From Neocallimastix lanati (nom. inval.) (taxonomy: Eukaryota > Neocallimastigomycota > Neocallimastigomycetes > Neocallimastigales > Neocallimastigaceae), in NCBI GenBank assembly GCA_016946835.1, contig JACVTC010000064.1, positions 774,501 through 838,500 on the forward strand: a DNA stretch of 64,000 nt, in the 5' to 3' direction. The translations under genes were made by a program, and so were the position numbers. Below are positions 1 to 14,000 of the stretch, one piece after another; position 1 is the stretch's first letter, and each line of letters starts with the position of its first letter. The notes beneath the pieces were generated by a model, which was given only the letters and a program-made list of their open reading frames with translations, had not been told where the DNA came from and searched no databases.

Positions 1-615
1 CTATTATATTTAAAAAACTAACAATTATTCATTTTTAATCCAATATAAATAATCTTTTTTCTGAAATTTAACTTTACAAAAGAAACAATAAATAAAAAAA
101 AAAAAAAAAAAAAAAAATTAATGGGCCTCCTTTATTTTTTACTTAAAAATTATGAAATATTGAAAAAAAAAAAAAAAGGTACATTCAAATATAAATTAAT
201 AATAAATAAAATAAATTGATTATTTACAAAATATCTAAAAAAGCAATATATATAATTTAAATACTAAAAATAAAATAAAAATATTAAAATGAGAAAGAAA
301 AAAATAATCATAATAATAAATGAATAATCAAATATTAAATTTCTTCTCATTAAATATAAAAAGTGTAAATTAATAATAAAATAATTTTTATAATTTTTTT
401 TTACTTTATTTTATATTTATAATTTAATTTTTATATATTAAAATTAATGTTTAATAATATTCTTGTTATCTATATATTAATTTGTTTCCAAAAATATAAA
501 ATATATAAAATTTAAAAAACTGAAAAATCGATAATAAATATAACTTCATAGCTTTTAAACAAAACTTTTTTTTAAAAAAAAAAACTACTTTTCTTTTAAT
601 TATTTATCATTTTGT
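1..615. other. AT-rich intergenic DNA
   Basis: Downstream flank of the first gene. It holds homopolymer A runs and AT-rich simple sequence. I see no coding or RNA signal in it. Confidence 0.7.
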
Positions 616-1615
616 TTAGAAAACTAAAGCTAAAATAGCAGTAGCAATAGCAAAAGCACTAAGGCTCATAGAAGTAGCAGAACTTTGAATAGTGTTATTG
701 TTGTTAAGTTTGTTGTTTCCGTTAAGAGTACTGTTATTGGCATTGTTATTACCATTGGCGTTATTAGCATTGTTACCATTAGCATTGTTTCCGTTAACAT
801 TGTTACCATTAGCATTGTTACCATTAGCATTATTGGTGTTATTACCATTAGCACTATTACCGTTAGTATTAGCATTACCGTTATTAGCACCAGCATTATT
901 ATTAGTAGTAGCAGCACCAGTATTGTTACCCATGTAGAAGTTGTCAACACATTCATTGTAACACTTTAAGTAACCAGCACTATCAACAGTAGAATCTGGA
1001 CACTTGCTGGCACAGTCGTTAGTTTGGTAAACCATATCCTTGGTTGGAGCTGGAACACCATAACAACGGGCAATACAGGCAACATCTTCATTACAATTAC
1101 TGTTAATGACACATTGAGCTATTATTTTTTTATTAATTTAAATAAATATATAAATTATTAGTTTCTATTATCATATTCAAAACTTTTAAATTTCTATATT
1201 TCTAATTTAAATTTTCATACTAATTATATATCTATATTTTTTATTTAAATTTTCATTCTAATTATATCTATTATTTTTTATTTAAATTTTCATACTAATT
1301 ATATCTTTTATTTTTTATTTAAATTTTCATACTAATTATATTAATTGCTTTTTTTTATTTCATATCTATAAACATATTATATTATAGTACATTGTATTTT
1401 TTTTTAAAATTTAATTTAGAATTATTTTTACCTTCTGGAGTTAATTTTTTGTTGTCATTTTGAGTGTTAGTATTGGCTTGAGTATTTTGAGCTTGAGTTT
1501 GTGGTTGAGTTTCAGTTTGTTGATTGTTACCATTTGCATTGTTATCTTGATTAATAACAGCTGAGTGAACAGCAACAGCAGAAAGAGCTAATAATAAAGT
1601 GTTTGTGAAACGCAT
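616..1615 (-). CDS. Secreted Cys-rich, Asn-rich, probably GPI-anchored protein (2 exons, 228 aa)
   Basis: The model joins exon 1 (1615..1432) to exon 2 (1118..616). The donor GT follows a Gly/Ala-codon G (phase 1) and the acceptor AG is at 1120-1119, so the frame is kept through a 313-nt intron. Residues 1-20 form a signal peptide (MRFTNTLLLALSAVAVHSA). An Asn/Gln/Thr-rich stretch follows. Next comes a compact domain with eight cysteines in two groups (spacing C-x5-C-x5-C-x3-C, then C-x3-C, then C-x3-C), an arrangement seen in fungal GPI-anchored surface proteins of unknown role. A long Asn/Gly run of NGN-type repeats leads to a hydrophobic C-terminus (SLSAFAIATAILALVF), typical of a GPI attachment signal. 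The protein probably sits in the cell wall or plasma membrane. The function is unknown. The gene is convincing; the GPI anchor is inferred from the C-terminus. Confidence 0.85.
1195..1345. repeat. Tandem repeat inside the intron of the Cys-rich protein gene
   Basis: About four imperfect copies of a roughly 45-nt unit. The core reads TTTTTATTTAAATTTTCATAC followed by TAATTATAT. The whole array lies inside the intron 1119-1431. Confidence 0.75.
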
Positions 1616-3566
1616 TTTTTAAAAATATTTATTTAAATTAAATTAATATAATTTTTTGAATTTTTTTTTTTGGATAAAATGATTTTTTTCAAAAATAAAA
1701 ATATATTTTTTATTCTTATAATTTTTAAACTTTTATTTATTATAATTTGAAATTATAAAAATATATCTATAAATACAATTATTAAAATAAAAAAAAATAA
1801 GAAAGGGGAATTTTATTTCTTTATATATCCTCACAATTATATACTAAAATGATATTTTATATTATAAATTATTAATATTTATTAGTATATATTAAAAAAT
1901 TAATATTAAATATATATTTCTTAATCATTAAATAATAATATATAAATTTTTCTATATATAAAATATAATACAAAAAAAAAAAAGGATAGTCGATTGTTGA
2001 TAATCAATTTAATAATATATGAAAAATATATAATATTAATATTAATCAATTTATATAAGAACTTTTTTTTAAAAAAATATATATATATATATTATATTAA
2101 TAAATAATAAATTTAATAAATTATATATAAAATTTTGTGTAATTTATATAATATATGTTTATATATTAAAGCATATAATTTTATTCATTAATATTGTAAT
2201 TATCTAATAAGTCAAAATAAACTGTACAATATATTGAAATACCTTTTTTTAATAATTTCAATCGAAATAAATTTTTAGCAAATATAATTATTATTATTTA
2301 AGGTTCAATTTAATATAAATAAATATAATATATAATATTATGTACCTATTAAGTTTAATTGTGAAAGTAATAGTATATATTATTATATATATTAAAATAT
2401 ATTGATAGGAAATATACAAACAAAAAAATTTATATATATTACAATTTATATTAATATAAATAATATATAAATAATATATATGATATTGATAAATTTTGAT
2501 GTTGTACAATATAAATAAGTAATTATCAAATTTAAGGAGTGACCGTAATGTCTATAAACTATATTTATTAATAATTTAAAATTTTTTTTAAAATTTCATA
2601 AAACCGTTACTTTACAGGATTTTTTTTTAATATCAAAGAATGTAAAATATTAATGCTTAATTATTATATTATAATTTACATACATTTCATTATTTGTAAT
2701 AAATAAATAATAGATAATATCAAGAACAATTTATTATTTATTATATATTATTTATTATATATTATTTATTATATATTATTTATTATTTATTATTTATTAT
2801 TTATTTAACAATATTTATTTATTTATTTATTATTTATTATTTATTATTATTTATTATTTATTATTTATTATTATTTATTATTTATTATTATTTATTATTT
2901 ATTATTATTTATTATTTATTATTTATTATTATTTATTATTTACTATTTATTATTTATTATTTATATTATTAATCAAATATTATATTAAATATAATTAATT
3001 TATTTTAATTTATTTATAAGGAAAAAAATTTTTATGTTTTTTATTCATTATTCCCTTTTTTTTATAGATAGTGGCTTAATTATTTAATGAGATATATAAA
3101 GATTATAAAATAATTTTATGATAAAAAATTATTTATTTTATTTTGTCATATATAGCCAATATATTATCTAATATATTAAATCCAATCAAAAAAATTTTTA
3201 ATAAAATTATTCCTCAACTACGAAAAAAAATTAATTTTGTAAAAATTTTATTTTATAATAAAAAAAATTTATTTAGCGCATTTTAATTAATATTTATACA
3301 TTTTGATTAATATTACAATTTATTTATTTATTTATTTATTATTTATTAACTTATTAATCAAATAATTATTATTTAATATTTAATATTTTTAATTTATTTA
3401 TTTATTTATTTACTTATTTATACTTATTTTTAATTATTAATGATTTTCAATGAAAAAAAAAAATAACAATAATAATAATAATTATATAGTAATTAATTAA
3501 AAAAAAATTTTTTTTTTTTGAAAATTTATAATAATTTATTTATAAATTACTTTAATTTTTTTTTTT
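1616..3566. repeat. AT-rich intergenic DNA with a TTTATTA-type satellite
   Basis: Upstream flank of the first gene. The part from about 2725 to 2970 is a run of TTTATTA/TTTATTATTA simple repeats. No coding signal is seen; a short ORF near 2294-2509 is only Ile/Tyr-rich AT translation. Confidence 0.7.
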
Positions 3567-3685
3567 TTAAATTATTCTGAAGTTTAATTTAATTTTTTTT
3601 TCTCAAATTATTCTGAAGTTTAATTTTAATTTAATTTTTTTTTCTCAAATTATTCTGAAGTTTAATTTTAATTTATAATTCAAAC
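3567..3685. repeat. Tandem repeat, three copies
   Basis: Three copies of a unit of about 45 nt containing AAATTATTCTGAAGTTTAAT, separated by T-rich stretches ending in CTC. Confidence 0.8.
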
Positions 3686-3854
3686 TTTTTTATTTCTTTT
3701 TTATTAATATTATTTATTATATAATATTAATTACTTTTTATTAATTGCCGATTGTTAATTATTCTATTAATTATAAATATTAGTTCTAATTTATTTAATG
3801 AAATAATTTGTTGAATAAAAGAATATACTAATAATTATTTATTTGTTATTTTTT

Positions 3855-4285
3855 TTTGACTGGGATTAATGAAAGAAGAAGACAATAGAACCTCTAGTCT
3901 CTTCTTTAAACTCATCAGACACTCATTGTCATACTGTTTCGACGTCGACGCTGACCTCTCTCTAAGCAAGGTTAATATGAAAGACATTCTCTATACACCG
4001 CATTATACGACAAGTTTCTTTTCAGTGATCTCTTGGACCATCATCTAGGGAGGAACAGCTACACTAATCCTTTCATTAATCAAGCACTCTCTGTACTGAT
4101 AATTATATAGTCTAGTAACAGAAATACTTACCATGTCGAGCTAACCCCAACTTCATTTTTAGGGAGGAAAAACTCCCTAGGAGAATGAAAATTCCTCAAC
4201 ATAAATTCAGGATGGGTTTATCCAAAAGCATTTTGTATGTTGGTTCGAATACTAATCATTAGATTAGAAACTGGAAAGACTTATT
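3855..4285 (-). mobile_element. Decayed LINE 3'-end relic
   Basis: An island of clearly higher GC in AT-rich DNA, without an open frame. On the minus strand, positions about 3928-3948 contain a stretch encoding Ser-Val-Asp-Val-Glu. The same nucleotides occur in the C-terminal coding part of the better preserved LINE at 38.3-40.0 kb (near 38498-38512). The remainder has no ORF and is assigned by this shared patch and by composition. Confidence 0.4.
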
Positions 4286-5220
4286 TGCTAATTGAATTAA
4301 TTAATAAAATTATATCTTAAATTTATGAATTAAATTAATTGTATGTAATAATTATTTATATATTATTTAATAATAAAATATTTAATAAAATGTAAAAAAC
4401 TAAAAATAATTTTATTCATTTTAATTATTGTAAAGACTTTAACTACATTAAATAATAAAAATAATAATTAAAAAACTAATAATTAAATAATTAGCTATAA
4501 TTTGATTTAAAAATATATTATATGTTCAACATAGTATTATTAATTACTAATTTATAATTTGATATTTGTTCGTTTGTTTTTGTTTTATAATAAATAACAA
4601 TTAGGATTATTGGTTAGTAAATATAAACGTTAATATAATCAATCAAGTAACCAAATTAATATAAATATTAATATTCATTATTATTCATAATTATTTCATA
4701 AAAAAAATTAACAATAATAATAATGTCCTCAATATTTTATAATTAAATTATTTTAATTAAATAAATGAAAAAAAAAAAACATTAATCATAATTATTCATT
4801 ATTCAACTTAGCCATAAATATATTTTATTACTTTTTTTTTTCATTATCGTACACCCATATTATTAACAATATATATATATATATAATTAATATTTATTAT
4901 TTATTCTCTTCAAAAAAAAAAAAAAAAAAAAAAAAAATTTATAATTATTAAATTCATACTTTGACCAAAATGGCCGCAATTTTTAATTTTTAATATCCCA
5001 AAAAAAAAAAAAAATATATTACATTTAATAAAAAAAAAAAAAAAAAATTGGCATTAACTAATAAATTATTTTTTATTAATTCCATAAAAGTCTTGAATGA
5101 AAATACAAAAAAAAAAAAAAAATACTAAATAATGTTACACTATATGTATCAATAAAATTCCCACTAAAAGTAATATATTGAAAATATATAGAAAATAGAT
5201 TAATTTATATTATTAAATTT
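4286..5220. other. AT-rich intergenic DNA
   Basis: Homopolymer A runs (about 4913-4936, 5032-5047) and simple sequence. No gene signal seen. Confidence 0.6.
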
Positions 5221-5269
5221 AACAGTCATAAAAAGTTACCTCAACTTGTGAAGAACGAACTAGGCTCTA

Positions 5270-5815
5270 TTATTGTTATTAGTCAATAGGCTAGCATACA
5301 TAAGGCTCCTAGTTCGATCTCACCCTTTAACCATTTCCAGGTTTTCCTCACAATAGGTTTTTACGGAATATAGTGGTTAGGGTTATAAGTAAGTATTTCC
5401 CCTTTATATATATTATCCTAAATTTTCTTAGTAATATACACAAGATACTATCTTAACTGTGTGCCTGAGAGGGTTGTCACAAGTACTGTTATTTAACATA
5501 TTTAAGAGGGAATTAGCATTTTGGTATATATCATGTGTCCATGTAGATATACTATACTAAATTGCAATCTTTATGACTTATATACAATTGTCAAGGGAAC
5601 TAGTACGTATCTCATTGAGTTAGGTTATATTGGTCTTGCTTCATAGGGAAGTTAGGAACTGGAGAAGCATTCTGTGAAAAAGTATATTTGAAAATTCTCA
5701 GCAGTTATATGCATGTTAGAACGTCAATACCGTACACTTAGTAAGGCCGTCCAATATGGACATTATCTGCCTATGCGAAAGCATACGGAAGTCACCAGAA
5801 ATAAAAAAAAAATGG
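5270..5815 (+). mobile_element. Dispersed repeat family, copy 1
   Basis: This copy aligns by eye with the reverse complement of 30660-31215 along nearly its whole length. Its 3' half aligns with 47524-47800. Shared landmarks are GCTAGCAT, a gene-like patch around 'GAGGGAATTAGCATT', 'TTGTCAAGGG', 'GGGTTAGGTTATA' equivalents and 'GGAGAAGCATTC'. It ends in an A-rich tail (CCAGAAATAAAAAAAA). Reading frames are broken. Homology with a polar 5' loss and an A-rich 3' end suggests retrotransposition (SINE or truncated LINE). A hairpin-forming pair (GAACTAGGC near 5256, GCTCCTAGTTC near 5303) lies at its left edge. Confidence 0.75.
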
Positions 5816-8800
5816 TGTTAATTTTTAATAGTTCAAAATTATTTTTTTTTTTTTACTAAATAAAATAATATAAAATGTTCAAAATTATTTTTTTTTTTAT
5901 TACTATATAAAATATAAAATGATTATCGACTAATTATAATTATATAATATCAATTGATAAATAAATAAATAAATTATTAAATAAATATTATATTTAAAAT
6001 TAAATAAATAATAATAAATAAATAAATAAATATTTAATTGATGAATAAATAATTATATTAAATAAATAATACATAATTAATTAATGAATAATTAATTATA
6101 TTAAATAAATAAATGTATAATAATTAATAAATAATTAAATAAATTAATAATTAAAAAATTATTTCATTAAATAAAAAAAATAACAAACAATTTTTATTTC
6201 TATTATTATTATTAGTAGTATTAGTTTTACTACTATTAAATAATGAAAAAACTATTAAATACATGTTTAATAATACATATATAAAAAAATTAATAATAAT
6301 TTTTTAAAAAATAAATATTTTACATAAAAGAATTGATTTAATAAGTAATTTTTGGATATTAAGATTTTAATAATTTAGATTTTTTTTTTTTTTTTAAATA
6401 TAACTTTATATTTAATTCTATTTTACAATTAAGGTCGAAAATAAAAAATGAAATATTAATAAAAAAAAAAAAAAAAAAAAAGTTCATGTATTAATGAACG
6501 TTTTCTAAGTATTGATTTAACATTATATAATATTAATAAATATAAGTTCAAATGGTTAAGGTTTTTTCTTTTAATCTTTTAATTCATTAATAAAAAAAAC
6601 GGATATAAATAATTAAAATAAGTATAAAAATAAATACAAAAGAAAGAAAGAAAGAAAAAAAAAATTTGACAATCTAACTAATAAATAAAATCTTTCATAA
6701 AAAACGAAATTTGGCTAATAATTAATTTTTATTCATATTTCAAAAGCATTTGAATCTTCTATATATACGACTTTGAATCAGTTCGTATTTCTTAATAAAT
6801 AATAATAAAAAAAAAAAAGAAAAAAAAAAAAAAAAAGTCACTATTTATATTCATTTTATTATTTAAAGTTTTTTTTTTTTTTTTTTTTTTAATTAAATAA
6901 AATAGAATATATCAAAAAATTATCAAAAAAAAAAAAAAAATTAACAAATAATAATCTCACCATTATTCTCTTATCCTTTGTTTTTTTATATATTTTAAAG
7001 TTTAATATAGTTTATAATTACAATAATTACAATACTTAATTTATATTTATTAACTTCTATTCTGTTTTTTTTTTTTATTATATTAAATTATAAAACATAT
7101 TTTATTGGTTCTATTTTTTTTTTTTTCACCATTATAATTATTATTGGTTACACATAGAAAATACATTTTATGATACATAGTACAAATAAAAATATAAAAA
7201 TTACATTATATAATTAAAGCCACATATTATTATTTACAATAAAAATAAGATTAAAGGTTAATTCATATCTTTAACTACATAAATTATTTAATCTTTATTA
7301 TTAAATTAATTATGATTAAAAATTTTGAAAAGTTTTCTTTAAAATTTATCAGAAAATAATAATAATATTATAATAATGATAAATTAACTGTATCTCATTC
7401 AAAAGAAAAAATAAAATTAAAACTATTTTTAAAAAAAATAATGGTTTTACAAAGTACAACAATAATTCATTATACACTATGAATGAATACTATATATTAT
7501 ATTAATATATATTTATTATTTTGAAAGTACTCAAATGCTGAAGTCTTTTTATGTAATAATAATACTGATATTTTTCATAAACTATTAATGCTTAATTTTT
7601 GTTATAAATTAACATTTTCTTTAATTAAAAATTTATATAATGAATGATATATATTTTTTCTTTTTTTTTTTTTTTTTTTTATTTATTCTTTTTTTATTTA
7701 TTTATTTTCCCTTATTATATAAAAAAAATATTTTTATAAATTTAATAATAAATAATATAAAAAAATGATGAACATGAACAATAAAATTATTTGATTAATA
7801 CTATAATAATAAATTAATAATAATAATAGTTGTAGCAATTAGTAATAGTATTAATAGTAATAATAATAATAATAATAACATAATAAGAGTCAATTATTTG
7901 ATTTTTGAAATAGAATTATAATATCTTAATTAAAAACACTGAATAAATAATATTAATTAATTAATTAATTAATTAATACGATTATGAATATTAGTATTTA
8001 ATTATTTGTTATTTGTTATTATTATTTATTAATATTATTATTTTATTATTATTTTAATTATAATAATTTATATATTGTATCTGATAAAATATTTTAAATT
8101 TAATTATTCAGTCATATACCATATAATACAATAAATTATTAAATATTTGAATATGAATTTATATAATTTAATAGAAGTTAACATTGATCATTTAGAAAAC
8201 ATTAAAATTCATTATTAAATTATTTCATTTTTTTATCTTTTTTTTTTTTTTTTATTATTTTTATTTTTATTTTTATTTTTTTTTTAAATATTAATATTAA
8301 ATATAAATTAATAAAAGCAACATACATTAAAATATATGAATTATAAAATGCATTTAATTTTACAAAGTTAGGAACCATCATCAAAATTAAATTAATTATG
8401 ATTATAATTATTAATGATTTTATTATTATTTAGTTATTATTGTATTATTTATTATTTATTATATAATTATTTATTATTTATTAGTTATTATCTATTATTT
8501 ATTATTCATTATTTATTATTTATTATTTATTAATTATTAACTATTATTACTAAAAGTATTTCTTTTTATCATATTAATAAATTAATAAATAATATATAAT
8601 GTATATAGTATTTAATTTTTATCCACAGCTGAATTATTATGTAAAATAATATTTGTTATAAATTTTTTAATTATTTTTATGTATGAGTATTTATTAATTA
8701 TTTTTATGTATGATATGAGTATTTATTAACATTTTTTTGTAATTTTTTAATATTTAATAATATTTATATATTAATAAAAAAAAAGCTTTGCTATTATGTC

Positions 8801-9962
8801 GTTAACCTGTTCATTTTAAATATTTCATACAAAAAGGATGATTTTCAAAATTAATAAATGCTATAATAGAAGCAATAATATATTTGTTTATATTGTTTAT
8901 ATATTTATATGGTGTGTTAAGTTAAAAAGAAAAAGTGTGATATTAAATTAGTCAAAAAATTAATTGGAATATTTTCATTATTATTTTCTTAAACAGAAGA
9001 ATTTCAATAGATTTAAATATTATTACAATATATTATTAATAATATATAAATTATTTAACAATAAAATTTCTAATTCTATTCCACAATATATTATAATATA
9101 TGCCAATAAGTAATTAGCCTATCCCATTCTTTATAGTGAAAAAAATATTTAATATTTTAATTTATAATTTTATATCTATTATTTTTTATTTTTTAATATA
9201 ATATATATATTTTTATTCTTATTTAATATATATTAATTAATATTAATTATTTAATTTTTTTTTTATATAAAGTGATTCTAACTTTAAATAAAAAAAAAAA
9301 AAAAAGATTTAGAAAAGAAGTAAATTAAAAGAAAAAGAAAGTAATAAAACATTAAATTATTTTAAATAGATTTAAGGAAGTATTAATTTATTTTAAAATT
9401 ACTATATTCAATATTAAATATATTAATTTTTTTACATTTATTTCAATTTTCATTCCTTATTAATAATTATATACAATTAAAAAATAGAAATTGTAAATCT
9501 ATACTCATGAAATTTATTAGTTTGTTTTATTTATATAATTCTCTAAGAATTAATATTTTATTGAATTAATATTAATAATAATAATAATAATAATAAAATT
9601 TATTTAAGTAGTATTGTTTAGTTATTAATATTTTTAAAAAAAAAATTAAATATTCTATTTTATTCATCACGATTACATACAAATCATATATAATTTAATA
9701 ACTCATAAATAACTCAATATATTAACCATCAATAATAGATTCAATATTTTAAATAAATATACTATTTTGATGAAGAAAGGAAAATTACAAAATTATTAAA
9801 ATATTTATTATTTTTTTTTTTTATTTTCTTTAAACAATTTCATTTTATATATTTATATTTATTTCCTATTAAATTATTTGTTACAAGAGTATTTGAAAGT
9901 AAAAAAAGAAATAAAGTAACTGTAACAATAATAAATTTAAATTATTATACCTAAATAAGTAT

Positions 9963-9997
<35 letters not shown>

Positions 9998-10269
9998 ATA
10001 TTATGTAATTTTTTTAATAAAAAAACATATAAATCAAAAATAGTATATATATCATTTAATTTGAATAAAAAATATATATATATATAAATCACAAAAGCTA
10101 TCGTCATAATTAAAATAAGGTACATTATTAATAATTTTGTTTGCATATTCAACATATTTTAAATTGCAAAAATCTAATTATATATAAAATAATTCAATCA
10201 TTTTAAATTTTAATTTTTTCAATAACAAATTAATAACTTATTTTCAAAATATAGAGTAGTGTCAAAAAA
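5816..10269. other. AT-rich intergenic DNA, 4.4 kb
   Basis: Simple AT sequence: TAAA/TTAT microsatellites, many homopolymers (for example 6868-6890, 7663-7680, 9969-9996) and an (ATTA)n patch at about 7953-7978. No exon with convincing codon content or splice sites was recognised. Confidence 0.6.
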
Positions 10270-10906
10270 ATGGAGTCATTAAATCTCTCAGAAGTAGATA
10301 TAGCAAATCTATCAGGATATCAGGATTCTAACTGTCCAATGAATTCATTAAATGGAAGTGCAGTGACCCTTACTCAAAATAATAATACGAATAATACAAA
10401 CACTAATCCCACAAGATTAAGTTTAAATAAAATGCGAGATAAAGCTAATGTTGATAGTGCTATTTTCAATGATCAAGTTTCTAGAATAGTAAAGCCAAGT
10501 AATAGTTGTAAAAATTTTTTATATTGCACTATTACTTGTAGTGTCATTTCTTATGTATTATTTATTATATCATTATCATTACCAAAATGGCAATCAGATT
10601 ATAGCTATTTTCAACCAAAAAAAAATATTCTCTCTAGTGGTGTTGATACATGTTATATGATTATTATTATGATTATCACCATTATTGATTTCATTTTTTT
10701 ACTCTTTTTATTAAGATTAAATCGTTTTTATAGAAAAACATATTATGCTATTTTAGTATGTTTTGCTGTTTTAGGTAAGATAAATAATATATATATAATA
10801 GATTATACAAAATATATATTTAGTATTTCAAAAATGAGATATCATGAATATATAATATATTAATTATAATATTTCAAAAATAAGATAACATGAATAAATG
10901 ATATTT

Positions 10907-10948
<42 letters not shown>

Positions 10949-11020
10949 ATTAAATATATTTTAAATATTAATCTTATTTATTATTATTATTATTCATATA
11001 TAAACTTGAATGAATGATAT

Positions 11021-11063
<43 letters not shown>

Positions 11064-14000
11064 ATTAAATATATTTTAAATATTAATATTAATATTATAA
11101 TTATTTTATTTTTATTATTATTATTTTTCATACATAAACTATTGAATATTTATTAACAATTCACAGTACTATTAAAACTTATATTCGAAGTTGTTTATTT
11201 AATAAAAATTAATTATAAGAATTTGGGATCATCCTTTTGGTTATTCACAGCAAGTGTTTTACTTGATCTTTTATCATTATTCTTTTATCTTGGACTAATA
11301 AAGATTTACGAGCATAAAATAAAATCATTCCGTTTAAACAAGCAATTAGAAGATTTTAAGAAATCTGGATTTGATTCTGGTATGATTGATTCAGTAACAT
11401 TAGTTGGATCAACTGGTTCTCAATCACAAACTCAATTAGCCTATAATGTTAATAAATCTATTCCAGAGAAAAATATATTGAATTATCAAAATCAACGAGT
11501 TTCTGTAGCAAGTTTAACAAATCAATCTTTATTAAATAATGCCAAGATAGATTCTCATACTTCAAATTCAGAGTATATTAATAAGAAAAATATTCAAAGT
11601 AACAATACATCACTTCCATATTCAGTCAGTTCTGGAATTAAAAATGTAAACGGAAATGGAAATGGTAGTAATAGTGATAATAATAGTAATAATCGTGTTT
11701 CTTCATCGAATATAAATAATGTCAGCTTACAAAGATTATCAAATATTCCAATTAATCAAAATTCCAATTCAATTATAAATAATAATAATAATAATATTAC
11801 TAAGATATCCCCGGTTGAAAATATGAATAATATCAAAGGTACTAATATAGAAAGTAATGAAAATATACCAAAAGAAAATTACAATAACGAGAGTAATGTT
11901 CAACATCATTCAAATTCAAATTTAACTTCAAAAATAGAAATAACTTCTAAATCATCACCTAATTCTAATAGTAATAGTAGCAATCATACTAATGATATTA
12001 ATAAGACTAATGTTGATATAAAGTCAAATATACGCAACAGTATGACTGTTAATACCAATAATACCGATAAAGTCATAAGAAGTACCGTTAGACCAAAGCG
12101 TGATAGTTCACTCATCATAAACGCTTCATTTTCTAATGGTCAACTTCAAGTTCCTGTAAAATCCTCAAGTGACAATAAAAGAGTTAGTAATGCTAATTAT
12201 ATGGAGGAATTAGAAGAAATAAATACAAGTAAGAGTCAAATTATAGAACTAACTAAAAATAATATAAGTGATAAGTCTGATAAAAAAAGTTCATTCGTTT
12301 TAAATAATACAGGGGAACCTATTTATTCACAAGACATTGAATCTTTACATGATATAGAGTCATTTGAGGAGGGATCTTCCGTTAATAAGGTTAAACAAAC
12401 CAATAGTATACCAACTACAAATTCATCTTCCACTCCATCTAAACCAAAATCACAACCACCATCTCAACAATATTCCATATTACCACAACCATCACTTCAA
12501 CAGAGACCGCAATCCTATCAATGTAATAATAATAATAATAAAGTACATGATAACAATATCAAACCACCATATAACGTATCTTTAGATTCAAAGAAATCAC
12601 CAACGACGATTGATGATTATGTACCATTAGCACATTACTTGAATTCACCATCTTCTTCTCAAGTTGCAAGAAAATCACAAAGAGATAGTTTATTAAATCA
12701 AATATTTGGAACAAATAATGATAGTCATAGCTATGTCTCTATGACTGCTATCAATGATAAAACTAGAAAAGAAACTTATCAATCATTTGATCAGTTAACT
12801 CCTCTTGAAAATCATCACCGTCCTACAGATGAAAATTTATCACTTACTAAAGTACCAAAAGATATACCAAATGATATTTCTTTTGAAATAGTAAATGGAA
12901 TCACCAATGAAATACCAAATGAATCCTTTTCCCAAACACTTTGTCATTCAAATATGGATTCTTATTCTCAATCCTATTATCTTTCTAATTCCAATTCGAA
13001 TATGGATGATTCTTTATTTGAGACACTTTCTTATTCCCAGGGTAACTCCATCGGTGGTCAGGAACATTCAGCCAAGATTATTACAGACAAAGATTTAACT
13101 CAAGATCCTCCATCCATTTCAAAATCGCAACATACATCTAGTATTTATGATAAAGGTGCTAACATCAATAAATATAGTGTTAAGTCTTTACAATTAAAAA
13201 CTGATGTCCCATTGAATAATCTTGATCCTGCTCTCAATGAACGTATTAATAGTATAACTGTTAATAGGTATGTTAATGAAGAAAAGGTAGAATCTTCAAA
13301 GGAAACTAACTTTGATATTTTAGCATCCTCTTCAATGACTTCAAATTATAATCCAAAAGAAAAAGAATTTATTCAAGATCCTTATTATATGAATACTTCT
13401 TATTATGAAAAAATACCTTATTATGAAAAAGTTGAAGAATATAAAGGTGGATCTGAAGGTAAAGATAGTATTGTTTCATCCTTATCTATTTCATCCTCAT
13501 CTTCTTCTTCCTTAAATACTTCAGATTCTTCTCTCAAAGAGCATTATAAGAAGTATGGTGTGGATAGAAAAAAGATGCATTCTCCTACTAAAAATTCTTC
13601 ATCTCATCATTCACAAGATCTTCGTCCACAGGAATGTGATCTAAGTGAACCACCAGCAGAAGAAGAAAAAGAAGACTATGTATCTGATTATTATCAAACC
13701 AAGGATTATTTAGAATATGATGAATTAAATGAAGCACACAGTCATCGTCATTCAAATGGTTATTCTTATTCACGTCAACCACCAACCCCATCCTCATTTG
13801 AACAAAGCCACAATAATTATGAACAGCAAAATCAACAAGATCAACAAAATCATGCTTTAGAAATGGAAGATCATCATTCTGGTTCTTATGTCACTGGTCG
13901 TCCACAAAATGAACAAAGAAATAGGCATTATAATAATAATAATAATAATAATTCGCAAGCCAATAAAAAAATGGATCGAAGAAATGAAAATATCATAAAT

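Noticed and set aside
685-969. Plus-strand ORFs across the Asn-rich gene
   Set aside because: Ile/Val/Leu-rich products are the complement of the Asn-repeat codons of the real minus-strand gene.
4225-4260. GGTTCGAATAC as a tRNA T-arm
   Set aside because: The flanking bases do not pair as a T stem, and no acceptor stem is present.
5250-5330. tRNA-like patch (CTAGTTCGATCTCACC resembles a B box)
   Set aside because: No cloverleaf could be folded around it. It lies at the edge of a dispersed repeat, so at most it could be a degenerate tRNA-derived SINE head.
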